Assembly (NCBI RefSeq): GCF_000801105.2
Contig: NC_079514.1
Span: 32,847,075 to 32,911,074, forward strand
Source: Raphanus sativus
Taxonomy: Eukaryota; Streptophyta; Magnoliopsida; Brassicales; Brassicaceae
Reading direction: 5' to 3'
DNA length: 64,000 bases
Shown here: positions 11,466 to 21,978 of the stretch, piece after piece
Position numbering within the stretch: the first letter of the stretch is position 1
Layout of the letters: each line of letters starts with the position of its first letter
Made by a program: the position numbers and the translations under genes
The notes under the pieces: model-generated
Seen by the model: only the letters and a program-made list of their open reading frames with translations
Told to the model about the DNA's origin: nothing
Databases searched by the model: none

Positions 11466-14400
11466 ATGTCGGCGAGTCGGAAATTAACGAGGGAGCAGAA
11501 AGGGAAGAAGATAGCGAGTGGATCTGACCCTGCGGGAATCGGAGGCGAGGCCGAGCGAATCCATCGAGAGGCGATGATGGATACTGTGAATATGGACCGT
11601 GCGCAGAGGCTGTTAGTATCCGAGTCGGCGCAGCTTCACAGGGAAGAGAGAGAAGGGACGGCTTCTCGGACCCGAGAGTGCGGGAGGGATGGTCAAGGGG
11701 GAGCGAAAGACCGAGATCCCGTTCCTGCCTGTATTCCGATGGTCTTTTTCCCCGAAGGAATCTTCGAGGAACTCTCAGCCTTGCCTCCTGAATTTATCCG
11801 TTCTCCTGACGTGGTGGGGCAGGATTGGAGCAATGTGGAAGGAACTCGATCGACAGCGAGCAGCGTGAAAAAGCTACTCCGGGATTTCCGAGGGACCGGG
11901 GTGACTTTCCTGATACCTTCGTCGGATCAGAGACCGTGGTCTCCTCCGCTCGGCTATCAGTGCGTCTACGAGTCCTATTTCCAGAAGGACACCAAGTTGT
12001 GGTTCCCGATTCCTAGATTGGTGACTTCATACGCGAGACGTCGGGACGCGGCGATAAGTCAGTTTCTGAACGGATCGTACCGACTAGCCGTAGCACTGAT
12101 GGTGATGGCTGCTGAGAACGACGTGTCGCTAAGTGTTCGAGTCTTCGAGGAATTAACATCCGTTCAGACGATGAACGATGGGCTTTGGGTTGTCAAGATG
12201 CGCCCGAGCTATAACGTGGTCACCGGGTATCCGAGCAAGACGAATGACTGGCAAAGGCACTACTTTTACATTAGGGCAGACGAGTCGGCCTTCGAGGATC
12301 CTCCCAACGACGACTATCGGGTCCTATGGAACCCTGATATTGGTAGATCGCTTTGATTATCTGAGATGTGTCTCCGGGTTGCTAACCTTCTGCTTTTTCT
12401 TCGTGTTTGTCATTTGTGCAGTTGACCATCCGACGTCTGCTACATACCCGGAGGATTTTATCGCGAGTGCTCGCGAGGTTGCTTTGCTTCGTCAGGAGAA
12501 CTGGAGCACGATTACTCGGGAGAGAATTCGCAGGAGCATCAATAGGATATCGAGAAGTAAGTATTGCTCCCTTTCCTTCACTTATGTTTTTGTTTTCAAG
12601 GTTGAGGGGGGCTTGCTCCAACGATTAACCTCCTTTTCGTATCTCCTTACAGGGGATTGGGATTCCAGCATTCCCTCGGTTGGCGTTCCTGGTAAAAGAC
12701 GTCTCTCGCTTTTCACCACGCGTGTTCAGAAACTGATCAACGAAGCTAGGAAGATGAGGCCTCAACCGAATTTGAGCGAGCTGATAAGGGCTCAGCTAAG
12801 TCTTCCGAGGGCCGATCCCCCGCGCTTGGCGGCGCCAGTTGTCGAAAGCCCCCCGCTGGTTGTCTCGAGGGATGGATCCCCGACTCGTGGTGGAGACTCT
12901 CCGACTGGGGATCCGACCGTAGATGTTCAGCAGGCTGGAGGGGGTTCCGAGGATGCTCCGGTGGCAACTCCCGGTCCGTCAAAAAAGAAGGGAAAAAAGA
13001 GGTCCCGGCGCGATTCTCTGGCTGAAGGGGATCAAGAGGATGAGCCCGCCAAACATCCGGGGAGTGAGGGCCCTCCTAAGAAGAAAAAAGAAGGAAGGCA
13101 AAGTCAGCGAAGGACCGCTCTCCCAGGAAGGGGCCAAATCTCAGGAGGATGTTGGCGAAAATGCGGTTGCTGATCCCTCAGAAGAGGCGGAAGACGCTTC
13201 CCCCGAAGCGCGGCTTCTATTGAACAGGAGAAAGAAGAAGAAGGGTCCTAGCGATGGAGGTGTTCAAAGCGAGGACCCGCCAGCTCCGGCTCCTACGATG
13301 GCCATGGTGCAGCCGTCGACTTCTAAGACTCCGAATGTTCGGAGCGCTGCTCCGAAGAGAGGTCCTCCAGAGTTCCCCGATAAAGTACGGTTCGAGTACG
13401 ACGGGACGACCCCCCTTATTTATGCTCCGGACAAATGCGCGGAGTTGGTGAGTCAGATTAATGGTGGTCCTCGCCCATTGCTCCTGAACGATCTTATCTT
13501 CAGAAAAGAGTATACCGATGCTGCCCAAGCCAGACTTCGGGTAACGGTTCTCCTTTTCTTTGATTTAGCATGAAGTGTTGCTGTTTGATCTTTCATTTTG
13601 GAGAAGTGCTAATCATATCTTCGATTTTTCGTTTTGCAGAGCGACGGGAGCATGAACTTCCTCGTAGAGTTGTACGATTCCGAGCTTAAGGCGACTCGCA
13701 CCGAGCTGCGACGCTCCGAGAATTGGTGGCGGCCAAAGATGCTTTTATTAAGAGGAAGAAAGCCGAGTGGACGGCCGAAACTGACAAGCTCAAAGAGAAG
13801 GCGTCCCGCGCGATCTCTCGTCGAAAGGCTCAGAAGGAGAAGTTGGCTACTACCGAGGCCGCGTTGGGCACTGCTCAAGAGACCGTGGGGATCCTTGAAA
13901 CTGAGATAGCCCTGATGAAGGAAAAGGAAGAAGAGATGGAGAAGGATCAGGCAAAGATCGTCGAGCAGCACCAGAGGAAGATCGAGCACCAGGCGAGGGA
14001 GATCGAACGACTGAAGCGTTCTCGAGTCTTCGAGGTGACGCAGGAGAGGATTCGCGTTCAGACTGAAATGATCGCGAAATGCAACAGGCGCTTCCGCAAC
14101 ATCATGGACCGGGAGAAGCGTCGCGGACCTTTCGATGATGCCACCGCCATGTATAATCAGGCGTATGGGACGAGGTCTTGCCTTGAGGTTCTGCTGGAAG
14201 CAGGCCGCGACATTCCGCAGGATACCATCGATATGTTTGCGGTTCGGGAGAAGGAGTACGATCAGGCAGCTAAGGAGCTCAACGTGGGAGATATTCCAGA
14301 AAGCGATCTTGCTCTCTCTCCACTCGTGTTGCCCTCTCAGTTTGTCGATGAGAGGATGCTCGCCGGCCTTAATACCTTCGGGTCCAACTCCAATCTGATC

Positions 14401-14835
14401 GACCCGAAAGACGCGGCTGCTCTTTCGGACTCGGTTGCTGAAGGCTGTGGAGGCCGGGAGCTCGGTGAAGATCCTCCCCGAGAGGTGGTTTCAGTAGACG
14501 ATCTTGCTGGTGCTCCGACTCCCGTTGATCAAACTCTGGAAAAAGAGGCCTTGGAGAAGGGGACAGTTTCTGACGTAGCCGAGAAGGGATCTCCGATTCT
14601 TCTCATGTCGGACTCCTCTGCTGAGGATCAAGCGAACGATCAAAGCGAGGAAGAGGTTGAGGACCAGGGGGTTCTCTCCAATCAGGAACAAGGAGATGGT
14701 ACCGATCTCGAGGCGCCAGCGGAACCGAGTGGACGAGGTGAAGACGAGGAACGTGGATCCGGAGGGCAGAGGACGGAGGCTCAGAGGCCCGAGGAGCAAG
14801 GACCGGATGCGACTGAGGATCCTGCTGAGGATTGA
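11466..14835 (+). pseudogene. Second copy of the antisense gene, frameshifted
   Basis: Its exons correspond to those of 2639-6008 (11466-12342, 12422-12556, 12653-about 13540, about 13640-14835). One extra A near 13086 in exon 3 and one missing A near 13722 in exon 4 take the stretch between them out of frame, and a stop is reached at 13173 in the shifted frame. Substitutions relative to the left copy are few (for example Cys to Phe near 12064). Either these are sequence errors near a contig end or this is a genuinely damaged copy. Confidence 0.75.
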
Positions 14836-15481
14836 ACTGCCTTTCCTTTCCCTTTTATTGTTTTGGTCATTGTTTTCGGACCGTTCCTGCTACTCTTTTC
14901 CTTTATGCCTCGTGAGGCTTCGCCTTTAAAACTTGTAGCACTTTGTTGATTTGCCTGTCGATTGGTTCGACTTTGGACAAACGATGATTTTCTTTTAGGT
15001 GGGTTGAATCCCGACTTTTGTTGTGACGAACGTCCGTTCGTTGTCTTAATCTTCGTCATTTCTTCTTTTGAGAATGTGAAGATGATTGTGGACTCTTTTA
15101 AACTTAGAGAAAATTTCAGACATTGACGGTTCTATTGATTTCGAAGTAATCCCAAAGTTTTTGGTTGGCCAAACCGTTGCTTTACAAATTACGAAATAAC
15201 AGAGTCATTGTCTCGGGCGCACGACTAGCGGTAGCGACACGACCGTGTTCCCGCGAATATGTGTCTGATCAGGACTCATTCGCCGACGGGGCGAGCATCG
15301 TTGTACGTTTGCGAGAGGACTGGGCCGAGCTCGCGTATAGATATCGCTATGAGGGGACGGACCCTCGTGTTATGGGATTTTCTTCTCGGAGAAGGTTTTT
15401 TTTTTTTTGTTACAGCTGGACCGGTTAAGGCTGCCTACGTACCTCGGATGAGGATCAAGCCATTCGTAGTTCGGGTTTTGT

Positions 15482-15552
15482 GAGTAAGAGTGACCGTGAA
15501 GTGCACTTACTCGGTTGCACGGGCAAGAGTGACCGAAGGATGCACTTGCCCG

Positions 15553-15596
<44 letters not shown>
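15482..15596. other. Tandem hairpins and poly(A) tract (right copy)
   Basis: Hairpins at 15482-15512 and 15520-15552 are identical to those at 6656-6726 and are followed by 42 T (15555-15596). This places the structure directly beside the end of the intact pol gene. Confidence 0.75.
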
Positions 15597-15597
<1 letters not shown>

Positions 15598-15609
15598 GTG
15601 GCGATCACC

Positions 15610-15843
15610 TTACGAGTAGAAGCGTCGTAGATGCATGGAGTTCCAAGCGCGAGGTACTGCGTCTCCATGAGAAGTTTCAAGTCGGAAAACTCCGGGCCTT
15701 ATGACTTGTGTAATCTTGTACGGGCCTTCCCAATTGGCGCCTAATTTGCCGGCTTTCCACTCTTTAGTGTTTTCGAACACTTTGCGTAGGACGAGGTCTC
15801 CGAGTTCGAGAGGTCGGGATCGAACCTTCTTATTATAGTAGCG
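15610..15843 (-). pseudogene. Integrase C-terminal segment in a shifted frame
   Basis: Reading the minus strand from 15843 in the frame one base off from pol gives 77 codons starting RYYNKKVRSRPLELGD, with a stop at 15610-15612. This is the usual C-terminal domain of Tat integrases (GDLVLRKVF, EGPYKI, RAWNSMHLRRFYS). The main pol frame instead stops at 15833-15835. In related elements a short linker joins the two parts, so a small deletion that shifted the frame is inferred. The left copy has the same break (6782-7016), so it predates the duplication or assembly split. Confidence 0.75.
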
Positions 15844-18800
15844 CTTGGTCGCGTCTTTCCTCGATATTGTCCAGAGCGTCGAGGAGCATGTCTCGGTTGA
15901 TCTCGTTGTGAAGAGGCATCTTGGAACGTCTTAAGCTGGTGACGTTAACCTCGGCTGGTGCCATTGCCTCAACCCCGTATGCTAGCGAAAAGGGGGTAGC
16001 TTGTGTTGCTCCCCGAGGTGTCGTGCGGTGAGACCATAGAACGCCATCTAGTTCGTCTGCCCAGCATCCTTTTTTGAGGTCGAGTCGTTTCTTCAGACCA
16101 TCGATGATGGTTTTGTTCGTTGACTCGGCTTGTCCGTTGCACTGCGGGTACCTCGGCGTCGCGGTGTTGAGACGGATTCTCCATTTCTCACAGAACTCAC
16201 GGAAGTTGTGCGAGATAAATTGGGATCCATTGTCGGTGACTATTTCATAAGGAAGTCCGTGACGGCAAATGATGTTTTTCCAGACGAACTTCTGTACTTC
16301 TTTGTCGGTGACGTTTGCGTATGCCTCTGCTTCCACCCACTTTGTGAAATAGTCAGTTAAGACAAGGATGAAGCGCTTTTGCCTGGAGTTCGGCAATGGG
16401 CCAATGATGTCCATTCCCCACCGCATGAAAGGGTATGGTGCGGTCATGGTTCGGAGGAGTTCGGTCGGACTGTGGATCGTAGAAGCGTGGCGTTGGCATT
16501 TGTCGCAGTGACGAACGTAGGAGTCGCAATCTGTGTTCATTGACGGCCAGTAGAAACCGAGATTCTTGATCTTCAGAGCGAGAGCTCGTCCTCCTGAGTG
16601 ATTACCTGCCGCGCCTTCGTGGGTTTCGGCCATAACGAGCCTCGTCTGTTCGCCATGGATACATTTGAGGAGAACTTTAGTGGCGGTCCATCGGTGGAGC
16701 TCACCTTCGGTGACGACGTAATGCGCGCTGCGTCGCTTTAATCGCCTTGCTTCCCATTTATCCGTGGGTAACGTTCCATGGGCGAGGAAGTTAATGAACT
16801 CGAGACGCCAGTCGGTTGTTTGATCATCGTCAATCATCGTGGGGGAATCGTCAATGGGAGATGCCGCTTCGGTGACCGAAGCAACGGTCCCTCCTTCCTG
16901 ATCAATGCTGGGCTTCTCGATTCGGTGGATTGGAATCGTCCGCTTTACTTGATCGTGGAGCTTGCTACCGAGGGCAGCGAAAGCGTCTGCGCAGATGTTC
17001 TCCCCACGGGGGACTTTCGTTAGTTCAAAGAACTCGAAACCTTTGGCTAGGTCTTGGACGATGCGAAGGTAGGAATCCATTCGGTCGTTTCGTACGTCGT
17101 AATCTCCGTGGTACTGACTGACGACAAGCTGGGAGTCGCAATACGCGCTTAGTCGTTTAACTTTGACTGCTTGGGCGAGACGGAGTCCCGCAATGAGAGA
17201 CTCGTATTCTGCCTCGTTGTTTGAAGCGTTAAAACCGAAGGTGAAGGATTGTCGGATCAATTCTCCGGTTGGCGACTGCAACTGGACGCCTGCGCCCGAG
17301 CCTTTGTTCGTGGAGGAACCGTCCACGTGCAATATCCAGTTGTTACTGGGTAGGACGAGGTCTTGTTCGAGCTCTGGCGTGAGCTCGATGAGGAAATCAG
17401 CAAGGACTTGTGACTTGGCCGCCGTGCGGTTCTTGTACGTTATGTCGTGAGCGCTAAGTTCCATTGCCCATTTAGTCAATCTTCCTGACTGATTCGTGTT
17501 CTGCATCACCGTCCGTAGAGGCTGGTTGGAGAGAACCTCGATACTGTGTGACTGGAAGTAGGGTCGGAGTTTACGAGCCGAGGTAACGACAGCAAGGGCC
17601 ATTTTCTCCAGAGTTGGGTAGCGGGTTTCCGCTTCGGTCATGCGTTTGCTGATGTAAAAAATGGGTTTCTGTTCGCCTCGGTCTTCTCGGATGAGGACGC
17701 TGCTAACTGCTGAAGAAGTGACTGCGATATAAAGAGACAGGATATCACCGACTTCCGGTTTCGCGAGGACTGGGGGTGTAGTGAGGTATTGCTTGAGTTG
17801 AGAGAATGCCTCTTCGCACTTATCGTCCCATACGAATCGTCTGTTCCCTCGCAACAACTCGTAGAAAGGAAGACACTTGTCGGTTGATCGGGAGATAAAC
17901 CTGTTGAGGGCCGCGATTCTGCCCGTTAGACGCTGCACCTCTCTACTGTTCTTTGGACTGGGTAGGTCGAGGATTGCTGATATCTGCTTCGGGTTGGCCT
18001 CGATGCCTCGCTGGGTCACTATATATCCGAGGAACTCGCCCGAGGTGACGCCGAATGTGCATTTGGCCGGGTTGAGTTTCATCCCATACTCGTTTAGCGT
18101 CGTGAAACAATCGCGCAGATGGTCGAGGTGATCGCTCGCGTGAAGCGATTTGACTAGCATGTCATCGATGTATACTTCCATGGTGTTGCCCAGTCTGTCA
18201 GCAAACATCTTATTGACGAGGCGCTGGTAAGTCGCTCCAGCGTTCTTCAGGCCGAAAGGCATGACCTTGTAGCAGTAGGTTCCCCGATCAGTGATGAAAG
18301 CGGTCTTCTCTCGGTCGTCGGGGTGCATCATTATTTGATTATACCCCGAGAAGGCATCCATGAAGGTAAGCAGTTCGTTGCCTGCTGTTGACTCGACCAG
18401 TCGATCGATATGGGGGAGTGGGTAGCTGTCTTTCGGGCATGCCTTGTTGAGATCGGTGAAATCTACGCAGACGCGCCACTTCCCGTTTTTCTTTTTGACG
18501 ACAACCGGATTTGCTAACCACTCGGGGTACCGGACCTCGGTGATGGATCCTGCTGCGAGTAATCGGTCTACTTCCTCGTTGACTGCTTTCGATCGATCGG
18601 GCCCGAGTTTACGCCTTTTCAGCCGGATTGGTTTGAAAGTGGGGTCGACGTTCAGCTCGTGCGAGGTTATAGTCGGATCGATTCCCTTCATGTCTGCTGC
18701 GGACCAGGCGAATGTTGAGGCATTCTCTCGGAGGAAAGAGGTGATCTGGGTTTGCATTTCATCCGAGAGAAAAGCGCCGATTCGTACGACCTTTGTCGAG

Positions 18801-21469
18801 TCGTTTACGTCGAGCGGGACCTCGCGGATTTCTTCCTTCTGAGGGTATACTTTATGGATAGGTTTGGAGACGGAGTTGATGAGGGATACGGATTGCTGGA
18901 GTTTCACCGTTGCAATGAGTATTTCTCTCGCGGCCTGCTGGTCTCCACGGATGGTTTGCGTACTGCCGTCCTTGCCCGGGAACTTGACACACTGGTGGTA
19001 AGACGACGGAATGGCTCTCATTGCATGGAGCCAGGGGGTGCCAAGAATCGCGTTATACGGCGCTCTAGCTTGTATAACGGAGAATTTCACCGTGCGAACG
19101 ATGTCTCCTGCATAGACGGGGAGGCGTATCGTACCGAGCATCTGCTCCGAAGCTCCGTTAAATCCGGTAAGGGTGCGAGAAGATGGTTTCATGTTCTGCA
19201 GATCAACGCCCATCTTATCCAGCGTGTGGCGGAAGATGAGATCGACCGAGCTCCCGGTATCGATCAAGACTTTGGTGACTTGACATTCTCCGATCCCGAT
19301 GTCGACGAGGAGTGGATCGTTGTGAGGCATGTGGACGCCCCGTGCGTCGGCGTTGGAAAATGTTATTTGATGGTCGTCTCCAGCAGACGAAGGCCAACGT
19401 CTGGAGGTAACGGCTTGTCGCCTGTAGTCTTTGACTGCTCTGACGGAGTCACCGCAGAGGGGGGATCCTCCCATGATTACGCTGATCCGGGGGAAGCGAC
19501 TTCTGCGTCGAGATTCGATCTGTTCGCGGAGGTCGTTAGTCCCAGTGTCGTCTGCAGTGGTAGTGGAATGGCGTTCTTTCGCTTTTTCCAAGTGCCTACG
19601 CAGGTCAGATCGTTTGGAACGGTTGAGCTTTATCCTCAGGTCGTCAACCCTAGAGTTGAGGCTATCGCGTAGATCGGAAACTTGGAAAGGGTGATCCGGA
19701 TCGATCCTTCGGGATTTGGACGCGCTATCTGTGGGACCGTAGGACGGAGCTTCGGTGGGTACGAGGATCGCTGCAGTTGCGGCCTTTCTCTTTAGCAAAG
19801 TCCGAAGGTCGGTCCCTTCTGCGTCGGTAGCGTTTACTCGGGGAGAAGTCTGCGCAGTCTGCTCGTCGTCCGAAGAGTCACTTATTTTGGAGAGGATGAC
19901 CTCTACTCGCCGACGGTTCCTCGGCTGTTCTTCGTCAGCCGATGAGTCGTCTTTATCCTGAGCATCCTCGTCGTCTGCTTTGGCTTGAGGTTGCTTCTCT
20001 TTGGATTTCTGAGACTTCTTTTCCTTGTTTTTGCTCCAGCTCTTGCCGTTCTTGGGCTTTGGTTTGGGGGGTGGCTCGATCTCCAGCTTTCCACTTTCCA
20101 CGGATGACAAGAACTGTTTGTAGAGAACGTTGCACTCATTCGTGTTGTGAGTGTCGACTTTGTGATAGGCGCAGTACTTGCGGGAAGGGGGTGCGTTAGG
20201 ACCCGAGGACTCGGGCGACGTTGGGCCTTTCAGATCGTTCTCGGAAGACGGGCGGTTGTAGACGTTCCACCCTTTTTCTCGGACTGCGGCAGTAGACGCG
20301 GGATCCGCTTCGTCAGCGACGGCGTACGCGAAGTTGCGCTTGGGATTGCCGGAGGAATGTTGCCTCGGCTCCTGTCGGTTATCACTCGTCTTAGCTGAGT
20401 TCTGCTTTGCTGCTGCGTCTTTTGCAGCGTTCTGTCGTCCGATGATTGCCTTCGTGTCTTCCTCCATTTTTATGAAGTTATGGGAACGCGCTATGGCATC
20501 TGCGAGAGAACGCGTCGGGTGTCGGTAAAGGTCGGCTCGGAAAGTAGACTTGAGGTGAAGGGTGTTTTTCAAGGATTCGACGGCGATCTGGTCGGGGATG
20601 TCTATCTTCGAGACGACAGATTTGAACTTTTCCATGAAGTCGCGGAGACTCTGACCGTTGGCTTGGGTTAGGTTCCACAGATCGGAAGCGGTTGCTTCCT
20701 CGCGAGTGAACATGATATAGTTCTTCAGGAAGGCGGTGGAGAGGTCATGGAAGCTGTTGACAGAGTTTTCTTTGAGGCCGGTGAACCAAGCCAAAGCCGT
20801 TCCTTCTAGGGTTTCGACGAAGAGCTGGCAAAAGCCGGCGTCTTTCTCTTCGTCGGAGAGATTTGCACGGCGCATAGCGATGTTGAACGATGTGACATGG
20901 ACCGTCGGGTCGTAGAGTCCGTCGAAAGTCGGCAAGCGGAGCTTGTCCATTTTTCGGAGCCTAACATTGGTTATCTTCGCGGAAAATGGGGTTCGGAGAG
21001 ACTCGGCGAGGACGCGTTCGATCTGCGGAGCAGATGTTGTCACGTGGTGTATTTGCGAGCTGATGTCGAGGATGGACTGCTTGAGCGCCGCGAGCTCGTT
21101 GATGGTTTGCACGTCGGAGGCGTCTCCACGAGCGTTGGTTGTCTGCGCTGGCACGCGGTCGTCGGCGTCGGGAGCGTCGTCTTGAGTAGGTAAGGCGCCG
21201 GCCGTCCTCTCGGTGGCGAAAAGTTGTCGCCGGTACGCTGCCGTCGTTGCGTCGGCGTTCGCGGCGAGGGGGGCGATGAGAGCAGCGAGAGCAGTGAGCT
21301 GGTCGGTTACTGCCTTTTGGGCGGCGTCCTGTTGAGCTAGACGCGCCATAATGGTGTCGATAGATGCTGGTGGTGGCACCGGCAAGGGAGTCGCCGGTGT
21401 TGGGGTTGGAGTCGGCTCACGAGCATCCTGCTCTTCGCCGGAGGTGGAACCGTCGTTAATCGATCCCAT
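15833..21469 (-). CDS. Gag-pol polyprotein of the Tat element, single open frame of 1878 aa
   Basis: It encodes capsid, protease, reverse transcriptase, two RNase H regions and integrase. Approximate landmarks: gag about 180-330 (LPTFDGLYDP, ALAWFTGL); Cys/His motif 433-446; basic and acidic linker 465-700; aspartic protease DTGSS 737-741; RT with YIDDM 1100-1104; a first, degenerate RNase H about 1210-1320; a second RNase H about 1378-1505 (HVDGSS, NNEAEYESL, DSQLVV); integrase zinc ligands H1617, H1624, C1655, C1658 and core acidic residues D1687, D1746, E1782. The second RNase H marks the Tat lineage. The chosen ATG lies just 45 bases from the 5' LTR, right after the primer site. It has no internal stops, but the integrase C-terminal domain is out of frame, so the encoded integrase is probably shortened. 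Confidence 0.92.
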   Translation of the reverse strand: MGSINDGSTSGEEQDAREPTPTPTPATPLPVPPPASIDTIMARLAQQDAAQKAVTDQLTALAALIAPLAANADATTAAYRRQLFATERTAGALPTQDDAPDADDRVPAQTTNARGDASDVQTINELAALKQSILDISSQIHHVTTSAPQIERVLAESLRTPFSAKITNVRLRKMDKLRLPTFDGLYDPTVHVTSFNIAMRRANLSDEEKDAGFCQLFVETLEGTALAWFTGLKENSVNSFHDLSTAFLKNYIMFTREEATASDLWNLTQANGQSLRDFMEKFKSVVSKIDIPDQIAVESLKNTLHLKSTFRADLYRHPTRSLADAIARSHNFIKMEEDTKAIIGRQNAAKDAAAKQNSAKTSDNRQEPRQHSSGNPKRNFAYAVADEADPASTAAVREKGWNVYNRPSSENDLKGPTSPESSGPNAPPSRKYCAYHKVDTHNTNECNVLYKQFLSSVESGKLEIEPPPKPKPKNGKSWSKNKEKKSQKSKEKQPQAKADDEDAQDKDDSSADEEQPRNRRRVEVILSKISDSSDDEQTAQTSPRVNATDAEGTDLRTLLKRKAATAAILVPTEAPSYGPTDSASKSRRIDPDHPFQVSDLRDSLNSRVDDLRIKLNRSKRSDLRRHLEKAKERHSTTTADDTGTNDLREQIESRRRSRFPRISVIMGGSPLCGDSVRAVKDYRRQAVTSRRWPSSAGDDHQITFSNADARGVHMPHNDPLLVDIGIGECQVTKVLIDTGSSVDLIFRHTLDKMGVDLQNMKPSSRTLTGFNGASEQMLGTIRLPVYAGDIVRTVKFSVIQARAPYNAILGTPWLHAMRAIPSSYHQCVKFPGKDGSTQTIRGDQQAAREILIATVKLQQSVSLINSVSKPIHKVYPQKEEIREVPLDVNDSTKVVRIGAFLSDEMQTQITSFLRENASTFAWSAADMKGIDPTITSHELNVDPTFKPIRLKRRKLGPDRSKAVNEEVDRLLAAGSITEVRYPEWLANPVVVKKKNGKWRVCVDFTDLNKACPKDSYPLPHIDRLVESTAGNELLTFMDAFSGYNQIMMHPDDREKTAFITDRGTYCYKVMPFGLKNAGATYQRLVNKMFADRLGNTMEVYIDDMLVKSLHASDHLDHLRDCFTTLNEYGMKLNPAKCTFGVTSGEFLGYIVTQRGIEANPKQISAILDLPSPKNSREVQRLTGRIAALNRFISRSTDKCLPFYELLRGNRRFVWDDKCEEAFSQLKQYLTTPPVLAKPEVGDILSLYIAVTSSAVSSVLIREDRGEQKPIFYISKRMTEAETRYPTLEKMALAVVTSARKLRPYFQSHSIEVLSNQPLRTVMQNTNQSGRLTKWAMELSAHDITYKNRTAAKSQVLADFLIELTPELEQDLVLPSNNWILHVDGSSTNKGSGAGVQLQSPTGELIRQSFTFGFNASNNEAEYESLIAGLRLAQAVKVKRLSAYCDSQLVVSQYHGDYDVRNDRMDSYLRIVQDLAKGFEFFELTKVPRGENICADAFAALGSKLHDQVKRTIPIHRIEKPSIDQEGGTVASVTEAASPIDDSPTMIDDDQTTDWRLEFINFLAHGTLPTDKWEARRLKRRSAHYVVTEGELHRWTATKVLLKCIHGEQTRLVMAETHEGAAGNHSGGRALALKIKNLGFYWPSMNTDCDSYVRHCDKCQRHASTIHSPTELLRTMTAPYPFMRWGMDIIGPLPNSRQKRFILVLTDYFTKWVEAEAYANVTDKEVQKFVWKNIICRHGLPYEIVTDNGSQFISHNFREFCEKWRIRLNTATPRYPQCNGQAESTNKTIIDGLKKRLDLKKGCWADELDGVLWSHRTTPRGATQATPFSLAYGVEAMAPAEVNVTSLRRSKMPLHNEINRDMLLDALDNIEERRDQALL

Positions 21470-21493
21470 CTGGTGTTGACGTTACTTCGCTTT

Positions 21494-21511
21494 GCCCCAC
21501 GGTGGGCGCCA
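21494..21511 (-). other. Primer binding site, tRNA-Lys type
   Basis: The plus strand reads GCCCCACGGTGGGCGCCA. As I recall it, this equals the 3' end of plant tRNA-Lys(CUU) including CCA, so the minus-strand element RNA can pair with that primer over 18 bases. It lies two bases from the 5' LTR. Confidence 0.85.
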
Positions 21512-21513
21512 AC

Positions 21514-21978
21514 TGTTTGATCGGAAAACGGTTCTATGCTAAAGTAGACAGATTTCGATTGTGGGTTTAGTCGAAGACGTTTTTATTCAGATGAGAAAGA
21601 GTTTAGTCGGTGTACAAAAGAGGAAACAAACGGTGAGGAAGAGAGACCGGAGCTCGGAAGCTGTCGGTCAGAAAAGTACAACGGCGAGAATACAAGATGA
21701 AAACCCTAATTCTAGCCGCCAAGTGAGTGAGCGTGATTTCGGATCCTTTCCTCGTTGTCCCTTCGTCCTCTTTTATAGCTGACGTCCTCTTGATCCCATG
21801 ACCTAATCTTCGTGACCTAAGCTCGATGGGCTTTTCGCCCGTGGGCCGGGCGTCGTTACTTCAACTCAACGGGCTTTGCCGCGCCGTTCTGTCGGGAGTC
21901 GGGCCGACGCAGAGTCGTCAGTGGGCCGGGTCATCTATTATTCGGGCCTTGTGGGAGGATGTGAATCCTGTCCCTACA
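21514..21978 (-). repeat. 5' LTR of the Tat element
   Basis: 465 bp, matching 1648-2112 apart from A at 21911. A TATA box (CTATAAAAG on the minus strand) lies at about 21769-21778 and should drive the gag-pol transcript. The target duplication AGTAA follows at 21979-21983. Confidence 0.92.

Larger units (their letters stand above)
1648..21978 (-). mobile_element. Tat/Retand-type Ty3/gypsy LTR retrotransposon, with an apparent internal duplication at the N gap
   Basis: It is bounded by 465-bp LTRs (1648-2112 and 21514-21978) with TG...CA ends and by a 5-bp target duplication AGTAA (1643-1647 and 21979-21983). The order on the minus strand is: 5' LTR, tRNA-Lys primer site, gag-pol (21469-15833), integrase tail, A tract, hairpin pair, antisense gene, purine tract, 3' LTR. 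The dual RNase H and the antisense gene between pol and the 3' LTR are traits of the Tat/Retand lineage. Only one LTR difference was noticed (G at 2045, A at 21911), so insertion was recent. Sequence 1790-10520 recurs as 10621-19352 around 100 Ns. Without that repeat the element would be about 11.5 kb. Confidence 0.9.

Noticed and set aside
10621..21978. Second independent Tat element in tandem
   Set aside because: Possible, but the shared LTR base, contig-end indels and standard 100-N gap fit a single element assembled twice.
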